From contig CANFHA010000020.1 of NCBI GenBank assembly GCA_947446645.1, positions 1-64,000 of the forward strand: 64,000 nucleotides of DNA, read 5' to 3'. The position numbers and the translations under genes are program-made. Under the pieces are notes generated by a model. It saw nothing but the letters and a program-made list of their open reading frames with translations. It ran no database searches and had not been told where the DNA came from. The number at the start of each line of letters is the position of its first letter. The first letter of the stretch is position 1. Below are positions 31,836 to 41,435 of the stretch, in pieces. Origin of the DNA: Chitinophagaceae bacterium (lineage in GTDB: Bacteria; Bacteroidota; Bacteroidia; Chitinophagales; Chitinophagaceae).

Positions 31836-34496
31836 ATGAATGTTGGAAAACTGTTCAAACGCTTCTTTATTGTCATCGGCATTATCATTGGCCTGTTCCT
31901 GCTTACAGCCATCCTGGTACCTATCTTCTTTAAAGACAAGATAATGGCCGTAGTAAAAAAAGAGCTAAACGAGCAGCTTAATGCCAAAACAGACTTTAAG
32001 GACGTAAGCCTGTCGCTCTTCCATCATTTCCCGCAGCTGTCTGTAAGTATTGAGGACCTGAGCATCGTGGGCATTGAATCTTTTAAGAACGATACCCTGC
32101 TGTCTGCAAAGAGCGTTGATGTATCTCTGGATCTAATGAAGGCCATCAATGGTACTTACGACATACTGAATATAGGTCTTGTAACACCACGTATACATGC
32201 CCTGGTACACTCAGACGGCAAGGCAAACTGGGATATAACCAAACCAGCACCACCCACCACTACCACAGCGCCCAGTAAGCCATTTGCTATGAAGCTGCGC
32301 AAGTACTCTATTGAAAATGCCTTTATAGAGTATAACGATGAACAGGGCAAGATGCACGTGATCATAGAAAAGCTTGACCACAAGGGATCGGGCGACTTCT
32401 CCTGCGATGCCTTTACACTCGCTACCACCACCTCGATCGATGCCATGACCTTTATTGATGGTAATATCACCTACCTGTACAAAGTAAAAACCTCTGCCGA
32501 CCTGGACCTGCAGGTGGACAACAAAACCAGCAAGTATACCTTTAACACTGACAAGATACAGATGAACGGCCTGAAGCTCTCTACCAAAGGCTTTGTGCAG
32601 ATGCCGGACACCAACAATATGATGATGGACATACAGTTCAGCACGCCATCCAACGACTTTAAGGATATCCTCTCACTTGTACCGGGCATTTACCAGAGCA
32701 ATTTCAAAGACATAAAGACTACGGGTAAGCTAACTCTTGCCGGCTTTGTAAAAGGCACCTATAACAAGAAGCAAATGCCAGCCTACCAGCTGAACCTGGG
32801 TATACAGGACGGTTCGTTCCAGTATCCAAGCCTGCCACAGAAAGTATCTGATATACAGGTGAAGCTGGCAGTTAACAATCCTGATGGGATTACCGACCAT
32901 ACAGTTGTGAACCTTGAAAAGTGTCACCTTGTGCTGGGCACACAACCGTTTGACCTGCGTATGCTGATGAAGACACCCGTGTCTAACCAATGGGTAGATG
33001 CAACTGCAAAGGGCACTATAGACCTTTCGCAGATGCAGAAGTTCATGCAGATGGAGGCAGGTACTAAAATGACCGGTGTTATCGCAGCTGACGTATCGGT
33101 GAAGGGCTCTATAGCCGCTGCACAAAAGAAGCAGTTTGACCAGCTATATGCTGCAGGCACTATTGGCATCAACAACCTCAACTATGCCTCTAAAGACTAT
33201 CCGGATGGTGTGGCGATAGCCAGCCTGCTGCTCACATTCAATCCGAAGAATGTAACCGTATCTAACCTGAAGGGCACCTATATGCAGACCAACTTCAGCG
33301 GCGACGGCAGTATCAACAACCTGCTTGGCTACTACCTGCACAATGAGGCGCTTAGCGGGGCGTTCAACTTTAACGCCGACAAGGTGGACGTAAATAAGTT
33401 TATGGGCCCGCCATCGCCCACGCCTGCTGCAAAAGAGACGCCATCTACACAGGCCTTCCTGGTGCCTGCTAACTTGGATGTGGAACTGCATGTTAACGTA
33501 GGCACCGTGAAGTATGACAACATACTGCTGACCGGCGTGCAGGGAGCCCTCATCATCCGCAACGAGATCGTGAGCCTGAAGAACCTTACGGGTAAAGCAC
33601 TGGACGGCACACTGAACATAGACGGTCTCTACTCTACCAAATCAGACAAGAAGAACCCCGATATCGCATTTGACTACGACGTAACAAATGTAGACGTGCA
33701 GAAGACATATACCACCATAGATATGGTGAAGAAGATGATGCCTGCAGGCAAGTACGTGAACGGCAAAGTAACATCTAACCTGAGCATGACTGGCAAAATA
33801 GGCCCTGATATGTCGCCGGTTATGAACACACTGTCCGGCAAAGGCACCCTGATGCTGCTGAGTGGCGTGCTTAGTAACTTCCCGGTTACTGACCAGCTAG
33901 CCGACAAACTGCACCTCACTCAATTCAAGAGCATTTCGCTCAAGGATATGAAGCTGTTCTTCTCGTTTGCAAATGGCCGTATGACTGTGGAGCCTTACAA
34001 AACCAAGATCGGCGATATAGATGCAGAGATAGCCGGAAGTCATGGGTTTGATCAGACCATTAACTACGGCGTAAACCTCTCTGTGCCGCGTACAGCACTG
34101 GGCAGTGCAGGCACCAGCATGGTGAACAACCTGGTAAGCCAGGCAGCCAGCAAGGGTGTAAATGTGAACCCCGGCGACAAAATAAGCCTGGCAGTAAAGA
34201 TCACCGGAACAACTACCAGCCCCAAAATAGAGACCGACCTGAAGAACGTAGTAGGCGATGCTGTATCTAATGTAAAGGCCGAAATAAAGAAAGAAGTAGA
34301 AAAGAAAGTAGACAGCGTAAAGGCCGTGGTAAGAGATACCGTAAAAGCCATAAAGACCCAGGCTGTAAATGCTGCCAAAGATGAGCTGCAGAAGCAACTG
34401 CTGGGCAATAAAGGCGATACCAGCAAGAAGAAAAATGATGTACTGAATAACGCGGCTGATGATGCCAAAAAGAAGCTAAAAGGTCTCTTTAAATAA
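31836..34496 (+). CDS. AsmA-like envelope protein
   Basis: 886 residues. One N-terminal membrane helix (FIVIGIIIGLFLLTAILVPIF, roughly 10-30), then a long periplasmic body of amphipathic beta strands typical of AsmA/TamB-type bridge proteins that carry phospholipid between membranes: SLFHHFPQLSVSIEDLSIVG near the start is the AsmA N-terminal signature and GKGTLMLLSGVLSNFPVTDQLADKL near 680 is the AsmA C-terminal one. The last 100 residues are Lys-rich helices (KKEVEKKVDSVKAVV...). It is a single-gene unit; its stop is only two bases from the stop of the convergent serine hydrolase gene. Confidence 0.9.
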   Translation: MNVGKLFKRFFIVIGIIIGLFLLTAILVPIFFKDKIMAVVKKELNEQLNAKTDFKDVSLSLFHHFPQLSVSIEDLSIVGIESFKNDTLLSAKSVDVSLDLMKAINGTYDILNIGLVTPRIHALVHSDGKANWDITKPAPPTTTTAPSKPFAMKLRKYSIENAFIEYNDEQGKMHVIIEKLDHKGSGDFSCDAFTLATTTSIDAMTFIDGNITYLYKVKTSADLDLQVDNKTSKYTFNTDKIQMNGLKLSTKGFVQMPDTNNMMMDIQFSTPSNDFKDILSLVPGIYQSNFKDIKTTGKLTLAGFVKGTYNKKQMPAYQLNLGIQDGSFQYPSLPQKVSDIQVKLAVNNPDGITDHTVVNLEKCHLVLGTQPFDLRMLMKTPVSNQWVDATAKGTIDLSQMQKFMQMEAGTKMTGVIAADVSVKGSIAAAQKKQFDQLYAAGTIGINNLNYASKDYPDGVAIASLLLTFNPKNVTVSNLKGTYMQTNFSGDGSINNLLGYYLHNEALSGAFNFNADKVDVNKFMGPPSPTPAAKETPSTQAFLVPANLDVELHVNVGTVKYDNILLTGVQGALIIRNEIVSLKNLTGKALDGTLNIDGLYSTKSDKKNPDIAFDYDVTNVDVQKTYTTIDMVKKMMPAGKYVNGKVTSNLSMTGKIGPDMSPVMNTLSGKGTLMLLSGVLSNFPVTDQLADKLHLTQFKSISLKDMKLFFSFANGRMTVEPYKTKIGDIDAEIAGSHGFDQTINYGVNLSVPRTALGSAGTSMVNNLVSQAASKGVNVNPGDKISLAVKITGTTTSPKIETDLKNVVGDAVSNVKAEIKKEVEKKVDSVKAVVRDTVKAIKTQAVNAAKDELQKQLLGNKGDTSKKKNDVLNNAADDAKKKLKGLFK

Positions 34497-34498
34497 GG

Positions 34499-35635
34499 CT
34501 ACATAGCTCTCGCAATTTCTTTCATAAGAGTGGGCCATATATTGGCCCCTTCTTTTTTGCCCAGGCGCACTATGATGATGTTCTTCTGTGGGTATACATA
34601 TATGTACTGCCCTAAAAGGCCATCGGCATAGTAGTCTCCCGAAATGGAGACTTTGCCGCTTGCATCCCTGTCTGTGGTATGCCACCACTGGTAGGAGTAG
34701 AAGCCACCGTTTTTGTTCCTGGCATCTACCGACTTCTTTACCCATTTTTCTGATACAATCTGTCTGCCATTCCAGTTGCCATTGTGGAGGTATAGCCTGC
34801 CTATTTTGGCAAAGTCTCTGGCGCGTGCATTGAAGCAACAGAAGCCCTTTATTTCTTTATCCTTCTTACTGTCTATACTCCACGATGCATCGTACTCAGC
34901 CCCTATGTACCGCCACACCTTGTCTTCCATATAGTCCGCTAGCGACTTATGCACTGCCCGCTCTACTATCATGCATAGCAACTGGGTATTCACGCTCTTA
35001 TATTTAAATCCCTGATCCGGCTCGCTCTCCACACCCAGCTTTGTAATGTACTTTTTCAGGTTTAGCCCGTAGTAGTACTTGGCAACATCACCAAAAGGAT
35101 TCACGTACCCTTCATTGAACCTGATGCCCGAGCGCATATTCAGCAGGTCTTCGATGGTTACTTTCTCAAGACCTGCGTTGGTCAGCTCCGGCAGGTATTT
35201 GGTTATCGGCTCATGCACATCCTTTATTGCGCCCTCATCTATAGCTATGCCCAGCAGCACAGATACAAAAGACTTGGCCATGGAAAATGATGGCACTATG
35301 GATGATTCGGTATAGCCCTGCCCATAGTACTGGTAAAGAAGGCTGTCGTTGCGAATGATAAGGAACGCTACGGATTTTGTCTTATCTAAAAAGCCCGTGA
35401 AATCATACTCCTTCTTTTTTATAGCGATCGACTTAGGTGTCTTTACTGAATCTGTCGCAGCTTTGGCAGCGAAGAGAAACGGCTTATCCTGCCTGGGTAT
35501 ATCTATTTTGGGAAACTTCTTATAGTCCCGTATATCGGCAAAGTTGTAAATGAAGAAACGGCCCACATGGCAGGACGAGAACAGCAGGCTGACGCCAGCC
35601 AGCAATACACACACATACCTTCCGGATGTTCTCAT
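34499..35635 (-). CDS. Serine hydrolase, beta-lactamase class C/esterase-like lipoprotein
   Basis: 378 residues. Signal peptide with lipobox LLFSSC (C22). The catalytic S-x-x-K is SFSMAKSF near residue 120, the second motif is Y-K-S in FKYKSVNTQ, and the third region is YYADGLLGQYIYVYP in place of KTG, as in esterase-type members. It therefore more likely hydrolyses esters or peptides in the envelope than beta-lactams. It converges with the AsmA-like gene and has a VOC gene immediately upstream (7 bp), on the same strand. Confidence 0.9.
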   Translation of the reverse strand: MRTSGRYVCVLLAGVSLLFSSCHVGRFFIYNFADIRDYKKFPKIDIPRQDKPFLFAAKAATDSVKTPKSIAIKKKEYDFTGFLDKTKSVAFLIIRNDSLLYQYYGQGYTESSIVPSFSMAKSFVSVLLGIAIDEGAIKDVHEPITKYLPELTNAGLEKVTIEDLLNMRSGIRFNEGYVNPFGDVAKYYYGLNLKKYITKLGVESEPDQGFKYKSVNTQLLCMIVERAVHKSLADYMEDKVWRYIGAEYDASWSIDSKKDKEIKGFCCFNARARDFAKIGRLYLHNGNWNGRQIVSEKWVKKSVDARNKNGGFYSYQWWHTTDRDASGKVSISGDYYADGLLGQYIYVYPQKNIIIVRLGKKEGANIWPTLMKEIARAM

Positions 35636-35642
35636 TAACTAT

Positions 35643-36014
35643 TTACAGCTTAAAATGCGGGTTATAAATAATGCCGAAAGCATTGCCCCACGGATCTTTC
35701 ACAGAGGCAACAACTATGCCGCTGCCTACCTCGGTGGGCTCTTCCAGCGCCGCAGCGCCGTTTGCCAGCAGCAGTGCATATCCTGCATGCACATCCTGCA
35801 CGCCCCAGTAGGTTACTACATTCTCGCCTTGGGGTGTGGGCTCACCTTCTTCTGGCTGCAGGCCCAGCTCGTAGCCGGCCACGTTGAAGCCTACATAAAA
35901 AGGCTCATCAAAATACGGCTCTATGCCCAGTACTTTGGTGTACCATTCTTTTGCTTTAGTAAGGTCGGCTACTTTGCAGCCAACGGTGCGGAGACCTTGC
36001 AGATTTAGTGACAT
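35643..36014 (-). CDS. VOC-superfamily (glyoxalase/bleomycin-resistance-like) protein
   Basis: 123 residues, one vicinal-oxygen-chelate domain with two beta-alpha-beta-beta-beta units. The first unit has GLRTVGCKVADLTKAKEWYTKVLG and FVGFNVAGYELGL, the second DVHAGYALLLANGA and GSGIVVASVKDPWGNAFGIIYN, the last being the usual family ending. Most such small members bind a metal or a small hydrophobic ligand; the substrate cannot be told. It is probably co-transcribed with the serine hydrolase gene. Confidence 0.88.
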   Translation of the reverse strand: MSLNLQGLRTVGCKVADLTKAKEWYTKVLGIEPYFDEPFYVGFNVAGYELGLQPEEGEPTPQGENVVTYWGVQDVHAGYALLLANGAAALEEPTEVGSGIVVASVKDPWGNAFGIIYNPHFKL

Positions 36015-36035
36015 ATATTGTTGCTTTAAATTTCG

Positions 36036-36797
36036 TTAATCTTCTTCACTCACATATTCTTCTCTTTGCCAATCGCCACCTGTAGCGTCTCTCCATGCCC
36101 GCCAACCCAACCCCAGGTCAAAAAGACCGTTGAGCAACGGATCGATCTTGGTTATTTGATCGAAGGCTAAAATTTTCCCATCTTCAATTTTCGGATATTG
36201 CTCGCTGTGAAACTGCCAGTCACCGTCTTCATTATGATAAACAAACAATACAGGAGACCCGTCCAGTACTTCGCGAGTGGTAAACACTGCGGTATCCCTC
36301 TCCTCGTAGAATTTAAAATCAGTATTCAGGTCAAGGAGGGGTTGTTTAAATTTCCAATCAGGATTAAAACCTTTATCCCATGGAAAATGTCTTTGTTTAT
36401 CCGGCCAAACAATTTGCTGTACAGGAAAATCATCGCCGCCTTTGTACCATAGCCCGTAACCAAGATAGTCTTTGTAAAAGGCTTTATTAACGGTTAAGAA
36501 CTGAACATCGTATCCTTCTAAAAAAGCGTCATAATCCTCCCCTGTTGCAAACTGCTTACCATTCTTTATCAGTTTGCAGGCATCGTTGAGCACTGCGCCC
36601 AGAACGCTGTTTTTCAATCCAAAACAAATGATCTCTGGAGCACCATAATTTTCATGGAGACCTATGGTATATGCAAAACCAGGCAAATAGTCAGTTTCCA
36701 AGACGTAGATGATATGACATCCATATTGTTCAATATCGGAAGACACCTTTTTTCTAGCCTCATCATTATGATTGTCGTGACTGCATGAACTATCCAT
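36036..36797 (-). CDS. DUF4262 domain protein
   Basis: 253 residues, soluble. The N-terminal 150 residues match the DUF4262 layout: SSDIEQYGCHIIYVLETDYLPGFAYTIGLHENYGAPEIICFGL, followed by VLNDACKLIKNGKQF and a Trp-rich stretch with WYKGGDDFPVQQIVWPDK. The C-terminal 80 residues form a separate segment with DGDWQFHSEQYP and end in acidic residues. The domain has no established function. It starts five bases after the stop of the DUF885 gene, so the two share a transcript. Confidence 0.88.
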   Translation of the reverse strand: MDSSCSHDNHNDEARKKVSSDIEQYGCHIIYVLETDYLPGFAYTIGLHENYGAPEIICFGLKNSVLGAVLNDACKLIKNGKQFATGEDYDAFLEGYDVQFLTVNKAFYKDYLGYGLWYKGGDDFPVQQIVWPDKQRHFPWDKGFNPDWKFKQPLLDLNTDFKFYEERDTAVFTTREVLDGSPVLFVYHNEDGDWQFHSEQYPKIEDGKILAFDQITKIDPLLNGLFDLGLGWRAWRDATGGDWQREEYVSEED

Positions 36798-36802
36798 AAT
36801 AA

Positions 36803-38569
36803 CTACTTTTTCTCCAACATCAGCTGTTTAATATATTTTACTGGAGCACTACCATAACTCAGGAATTGCTCATGAAATTGCTTGAGGCTGAATTTTGCGC
36901 CCATCTTCTTTTTCAGCTCTTCACGAAAATCATAGATCTCGGTGTAGCCGGTAAAGTAGCAGTCGAGCTGCACCTGGGTTACAGATACACGCTTCCACTT
37001 GCCCTCAGCCTCGGCCTGCTGCTGAAAGGCCTCATCCACCAGTAGTTTCATGGCATCTTCCTTGCTCATATTCCGGGTATGCACACTGTAGTCCAGTATG
37101 GTGTTGCAGGTGCTGCGCAGGTTCCATTTATAGTACATCAGCCACATTTCAGGTGAGGCCTCAGTGGAGTTCACTCCACGGTCGCCATCATAGCCGCTTT
37201 CCAGCATCATGCGCTCACCATATACCGCCCAGCCCTCTATCATGGCGTTGTTGCCGAATATGGACTTGATGATACTGGGCGACTGGTTGGCATATACCAG
37301 CTGCGTATAGTGGCCCGGAATAGCCTCGTGAATGTTGAGTATCTGCAGTATGTAGTGGTTGTACTCGCGCAGGTAGCTTTCGGCCTTGTCTTTGTCCCAG
37401 CCGCTAAGGCTGCCCACATTGTAGTAGGTGTTGCCGTTCTTATCATATGGGCCGGGCGCGCTTATAGATGCACCTGCCACACCTGCCATATAGGCCGGCT
37501 CACGGCGTACCACAAGCGGCTTGGAAGGGTCTATGTATATCAGGTCTTTGTTTTTGATAAATGCAACCAGCTCAGGCATCTGGTGCTCTATCGCCGCCTG
37601 GAAGGAATCTGGCTCTGTATGCTTTGCAGAGAGCACATCTATCAGCTGCTTAATGGCTACCGATTTATCGGCAGGCAACGCCTTTGCAGCCATATACTTA
37701 GGCCATAGCTTTTTTGTGATGTCATACATACTGGCATGCAGCTCATTTTTGTGCACTATCGCTTTCTTATATATCTGCTCAGCGGTATAGCCTGACTGTA
37801 TCTCAAATGCGAACTTCTTATCGTACAGCTCCTTGCCCAGCCTGAAACTGCGCGGGCTGCTATGCGGAAATTTCCCCAGCCACGATGAATACCTTCTTAT
37901 AGCAGATATTACCTGCGCTGCGCGGTCTTTTATTGCTGCCTTTTCAGCATCTGGCAACGTAGATTTTTTCAATGCCTCTTCAAGGTCTTCTGAGAATACA
38001 GACATGCCGCCTGAGTTCTGCTCCATGCCAAGTTGGGTATGCTCCTTAGTAGGGTTCTTAATATTCTTTTTAGCCGCCGCATAGTAGTCTTCTACATAGG
38101 CCATTCTTGCATAGAAACTGCGTAGGCGTGCGTTGATATCGGCATAGTCGTTGCCCAGCATATTGGCAAAGCCCTCAGATACATTGTAGCTGGCAGGGTT
38201 CCACTCCCAGGCCTTTTCTTCCTTTATACCCCACTCCGCATATTTCAACTGGTTCTCAATAAGGTAGTAGTCTATCTTATTGGCATCAGACAGCCCGGCA
38301 ATACTGAACTTTTTAAGTGAATCCAGGTTGGCTTTGCAGAATGAGAGTTCTTTAGCTCTTGAAGCATCATCCGGCACCACCAGTACAGAGTCATACATGT
38401 GATAGCCTACACTGCTTGCCCAGCCCGGATATACCTTCCACATATCCAGCACAAAGTGTTCTTTGTATTGGTCAAAGCGAGTATTCATATCAGGGGCGGG
38501 CAGTTTGGCATTGGCATCCATAAAACTGATCAAGGCTATCAAAATGAAAAATAAAAATCTCTTCTGCAT
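36803..38569 (-). CDS. DUF885 family secreted zinc-peptidase-like protein
   Basis: 588 residues from the ATG at 38569. That start gives a signal peptide (MQKRFLFFILIALISFMDANA); the frame extends upstream to 38647 but a perfect -7 box at 38587-38594 lies in that stretch. The key motif is HEAIPGHYTQL near residue 430, the HExxPGH zinc site of DUF885 proteins, followed by the downstream EGWAVYGERMMLESG with the third ligand E and the Y/R of the family. Members are distantly related to M3/M32 metallopeptidases, and activity is mostly untested. It is expected in the periplasm or outside. Confidence 0.92.
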   Translation of the reverse strand: MQKRFLFFILIALISFMDANAKLPAPDMNTRFDQYKEHFVLDMWKVYPGWASSVGYHMYDSVLVVPDDASRAKELSFCKANLDSLKKFSIAGLSDANKIDYYLIENQLKYAEWGIKEEKAWEWNPASYNVSEGFANMLGNDYADINARLRSFYARMAYVEDYYAAAKKNIKNPTKEHTQLGMEQNSGGMSVFSEDLEEALKKSTLPDAEKAAIKDRAAQVISAIRRYSSWLGKFPHSSPRSFRLGKELYDKKFAFEIQSGYTAEQIYKKAIVHKNELHASMYDITKKLWPKYMAAKALPADKSVAIKQLIDVLSAKHTEPDSFQAAIEHQMPELVAFIKNKDLIYIDPSKPLVVRREPAYMAGVAGASISAPGPYDKNGNTYYNVGSLSGWDKDKAESYLREYNHYILQILNIHEAIPGHYTQLVYANQSPSIIKSIFGNNAMIEGWAVYGERMMLESGYDGDRGVNSTEASPEMWLMYYKWNLRSTCNTILDYSVHTRNMSKEDAMKLLVDEAFQQQAEAEGKWKRVSVTQVQLDCYFTGYTEIYDFREELKKKMGAKFSLKQFHEQFLSYGSAPVKYIKQLMLEKK

Positions 38570-38586
38570 ACTTTTTCTATGAGATA

Positions 38587-38594
38587 CAAACATA
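38587..38594 (-). promoter_or_regulatory. -7 box of the DUF885-DUF4262 unit
   Basis: TATGTTTG on the minus strand, exact TAnnTTTG, 17 bases before the ATG at 38569. It fixes the start codon. Confidence 0.55.
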
Positions 38595-38650
38595 ATCTTT
38601 ATGACCAATATAGAACTGTGATGGTTGTATTTAAGGGACACCTGCATCGG

Positions 38651-38983
38651 TTATCCTTCTCCTATAACAATGATCTTTTCGCCCTTGGTATCTGCTATAC
38701 GGGCCAGTACCACTAGAATTAACGGGCTAATATGTTTATAAGTATTTCTGAATACATCCAGTACAATAATTGTACAAGGTAGTGAAGCGATGTTCTGCTG
38801 ATAGGGGAGGTTCTTATCAACTACTATCCAGCAATCAAAATTGTGTTCCTTTAAGAGTTTGAGTAATGCACCATTCTTTACACCGTTCCATTGCATATCA
38901 CGTACAGTGTATACCTCATGCATCCCCGCCGGGAAAAGTGATTTGAATTTTACATCGATATTTTCGTCCAGTAATATTTTCAT
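38651..38983 (-). CDS. DUF5615 PIN-like protein (probable toxin of a DUF433/DUF5615 pair)
   Basis: 110 residues. MKILLDENIDVKF at the start carries the acidic D6/E7 of the PIN-like fold, and DCWIVVDKNLPYQQN near residue 55 supplies the second acidic site. DUF5615 proteins are predicted RNases of toxin-antitoxin-type modules. Its start overlaps the DUF433 stop by four bases (ATGA), the normal order for this module, antitoxin first. Toxicity is not proven from sequence. Confidence 0.85.
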   Translation of the reverse strand: MKILLDENIDVKFKSLFPAGMHEVYTVRDMQWNGVKNGALLKLLKEHNFDCWIVVDKNLPYQQNIASLPCTIIVLDVFRNTYKHISPLILVVLARIADTKGEKIIVIGEG

Positions 38984-39198
38984 GCTACAAATTCAGACAA
39001 AATATTTGTAGCGGCTTGTTCGATAACGGCCTCTGCCTGCTCACGGGAAACTGAAGGAAACCCTCTTAAAAACTCATCTAACGAACTATCCTCAAGATGA
39101 TCAAAAAGTGTTTTTACAGTAACACGGGTTCCTTTAAATACAGGTGCTCCTGCAGCAATTTCTTTATCTACAACCACATATTTATCCAGTACCGACAT
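38980..39198 (-). CDS. DUF433 protein (probable antitoxin)
   Basis: 72 residues. The family core is clear: GAPVFKGTRVTVKTLFDHLEDSSLDEFLRGFPSVSREQAEAVIE, a small winged-helix-like DNA-binding fold. Partnered by a four-base overlap with the DUF5615 gene downstream. A -7 box lies 13 bases before its ATG. Confidence 0.88.
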   Translation of the reverse strand: MSVLDKYVVVDKEIAAGAPVFKGTRVTVKTLFDHLEDSSLDEFLRGFPSVSREQAEAVIEQAATNILSEFVA

Positions 39199-39211
39199 AA
39201 AATACTTTTTA

Positions 39212-39219
39212 CAAAATTA
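39212..39219 (-). promoter_or_regulatory. -7 box of the DUF433/DUF5615 pair
   Basis: TAATTTTG on the minus strand, exact TAnnTTTG, 13 bases before the ATG at 39198. A TTTG at 39236-39239 is 16 bases further upstream, a little closer than the usual -33 spacing. Confidence 0.5.
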
Positions 39220-39625
39220 ATCAATTTATGTAGTACAAACCTTTTGTTAACTCCTTACTGCACGGCATGCAGGTTAATACTGATAGACATTAAGAGCACA
39301 CTGAACCACTCGGCTCTGCGCATAGTTTAGTCCCGACAGCTATCGGGATGATTAGCGAAGGGGACTTGATGGAAGTTTTTAAAAAATCAGTATTTATACC
39401 TATTGCCGTCAACTATATATTGAGTATTTTTGATAAATAGAAATACACCTATGAAATGTATAACCACGAATTGCCTCAATACTTCTAGTACACCCGTTTG
39501 GGTCCTAGGCTCTTTACCGTCTGAAAATATTTATAGAATGGATGCTGCCGGAAATGGAATATATCCCGGGTCGTTACCTCTTTATATAGTTCCATAATTT
39601 CGCTTTAGTAACTTATATAAATGCG
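39220..39625. other. Divergent spacer before the NHL-repeat gene
   Basis: About 400 bases without a convincing gene. It contains the palindrome TCCCGA-N6-TCGGGA at 39331-39348, a type often seen in Bacteroidota spacers, and TAATTTCG near 39593, one base off the -7 consensus, as a possible promoter for the gene at 39626. Nothing else is recognised. Confidence 0.5.
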
Positions 39626-40942
39626 ATGTACAAAATACGTTTCTTCATCTTTACGATACTTTGGTCTTTTTCATTAGATGCCCAAAATATTATTACAGTT
39701 GCGAGCTCTGGAGTTTATGATCCAAACGATTTGATGTTTGACAACAACGGAAATCTTTATTTTACGACTCTACTCGGGAATCAGGTCAAGAAAATGGACA
39801 CTGGTGGAGTGATTACAGTTGTTGCCGGTACAGGTAGCGCTGGATTTTCAGGAGATGGTGGGCCTGCTATTGCGGCCCAATTGGATCAGCCTTGTGGAAT
39901 AGCCACAGACACCGTGGGTAACATATTTTTTGCAGACGTAATGAACCAAAGGGTACGTAAAATCGATATTTCTACAGGTATCATTTCCACAATAGCCGGT
40001 AAAGGGCCCGGCGGCTATTCAACAGGTGCATATTCAGGAGACGGAGGGTTAGCATCTGCGGCCGCGCTTAACTGCCCCAGTAGCATTTGTTTTGATAAAA
40101 CGGGAAATTTATATGTTGCTGATGGTTTGAATAGACGAATCCGAAAAATAGATATTACCGGAATTATAAACACAATAGCGGGAAACGGGACTCATGGCTC
40201 GACGGGAGATGATGGACCTGCTTTCTTAGCAGAATGTTCACCAAATGGCGATATACATGTAGATAATACAGGTAACATTTATTTTACAGAAAATGGAAGT
40301 AGTATTAACAAAATAAGAAAAATAAATTCGTTAGGAATAATATCTAAAATTGCCGGAGATACTTCTTTATACATGTACAATGGCGACGACATTCCTGCAC
40401 ATGATGCCCATCTTAATCCTAGCTTTATATCCTTCGATTCGGATAACAATATATACATATCCGACACCTATAATGATCGTGTTCGTAAGATTGATGGGCT
40501 AGGTATCATTCATACCATTGCAGGAAATGGAGTAGGTTCCCATAGTGGCGATGGATTTCCTGCCATAGATGCTGAAATTTGGCAACCTAGTGGCCTTGCT
40601 TTTGACGAGTGTGGCAACTTGTTTATAGGTGAAGTAGGCAGCCCGCCATATATCCGCAAAGTCTTATTCAACCCTACCTGCATCCCTGCAAGAGTGCCGG
40701 AAACAGCCACCCCTGAACCATCCATCTACCCGAACCCCGCGACCTCGGAACTGAACATAAACGGAGTATCAGCGGTAACAAATTACGCTATACTCAACAT
40801 AACAGGCACTATAGAACAAAGCGGAACGCTCAAAGAAGACAATAACTCTATCTCAGTAAAATCACTAACCAACGGCATCCACATCCTCAAGCTAATAGAC
40901 TATGAAGGCAGAAAAACAGTAAAGAAAATAATAAAAGAATGA
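39626..40942 (+). CDS. Secreted NHL-repeat protein with T9SS sorting domain
   Basis: 438 residues. Signal peptide about 1-19 (MYKIRFFIFTILWSFSLDAQ). Residues 25-355 hold about five NHL/beta-propeller repeats, each with a DxxGNLYFTD-like strand (DNNGNLYF, DTVGNIFFAD, DKTGNLYVAD, DNTGNIYFTE, DSDNNIYISD), VRKID and GIISTIAGxGxxGxSGDGGPA. Residues about 365-438 are the type A sorting domain: SIYPNPATSELNI, ILNITGTIEQSG, SLTNGIHILKLIDYEG. It is expected to be exported by the T9SS and displayed or released. The ATG at 39626 is the second of a close pair (39621 region is out of frame). Ligand unknown. Confidence 0.88.
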   Translation: MYKIRFFIFTILWSFSLDAQNIITVASSGVYDPNDLMFDNNGNLYFTTLLGNQVKKMDTGGVITVVAGTGSAGFSGDGGPAIAAQLDQPCGIATDTVGNIFFADVMNQRVRKIDISTGIISTIAGKGPGGYSTGAYSGDGGLASAAALNCPSSICFDKTGNLYVADGLNRRIRKIDITGIINTIAGNGTHGSTGDDGPAFLAECSPNGDIHVDNTGNIYFTENGSSINKIRKINSLGIISKIAGDTSLYMYNGDDIPAHDAHLNPSFISFDSDNNIYISDTYNDRVRKIDGLGIIHTIAGNGVGSHSGDGFPAIDAEIWQPSGLAFDECGNLFIGEVGSPPYIRKVLFNPTCIPARVPETATPEPSIYPNPATSELNINGVSAVTNYAILNITGTIEQSGTLKEDNNSISVKSLTNGIHILKLIDYEGRKTVKKIIKE

Positions 40943-40943
40943 C

Positions 40944-41019
40944 TTTGTGGATATTTCCCAAAATTACTTCTCGCGCCACTCCTGCAACACAACTGATCCA
41001 CATACAAGATATCCACAAA
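40944..41019. repeat. Perfect 11-bp inverted repeat after the NHL gene
   Basis: TTTGTGGATAT at 40944-40954 and its exact reverse complement at 41009-41019, 54 bases apart, starting two bases after the stop of the NHL-repeat gene. Confidence 0.55.
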
Positions 41020-41407
41020 ACCTTCGCCGATCCATTGTCTCATCCTACCTTTGGGCCAAAAAAGTAACCCTATGACAATTGCCCCATTTAGTAAGAACAC
41101 TCCGGATGATATAAGTTCTCATTAGCAGCATAACCTGTACTGAGCCTGCCGAAGTAACCAACATTCTCGACGATTTCGACGAATTTATTTTTGCATTTTC
41201 GTTTTTCTGAATTGCGCGTTTGTAGAGACGGGATGCTTCCCGTCTCCGGATAACACAAAAAACAATGACTGGGACCGTTTCCGCCCACCGGAAAAAAACT
41301 GCAAAACCGGAAACTATTTTGCAGAAACTCCACTAAAATCAGGACGATACAGGTTTGTCATCCTCAACGTCGCCGAAGTACAGGCAGTGGGGCATTTTGT
41401 GGCATAA

Positions 41408-41435
41408 ACGGGTAAAACGTGGCATAACATTACCC
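41408..41435. repeat. Degenerate dispersed repeat, copy 2
   Basis: Starts ACGGGTAAAA, has TGGCAT in the middle and ends ATTACCC; it matches 553-581 in word order with a few substitutions and one-base indel. Confidence 0.55.
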
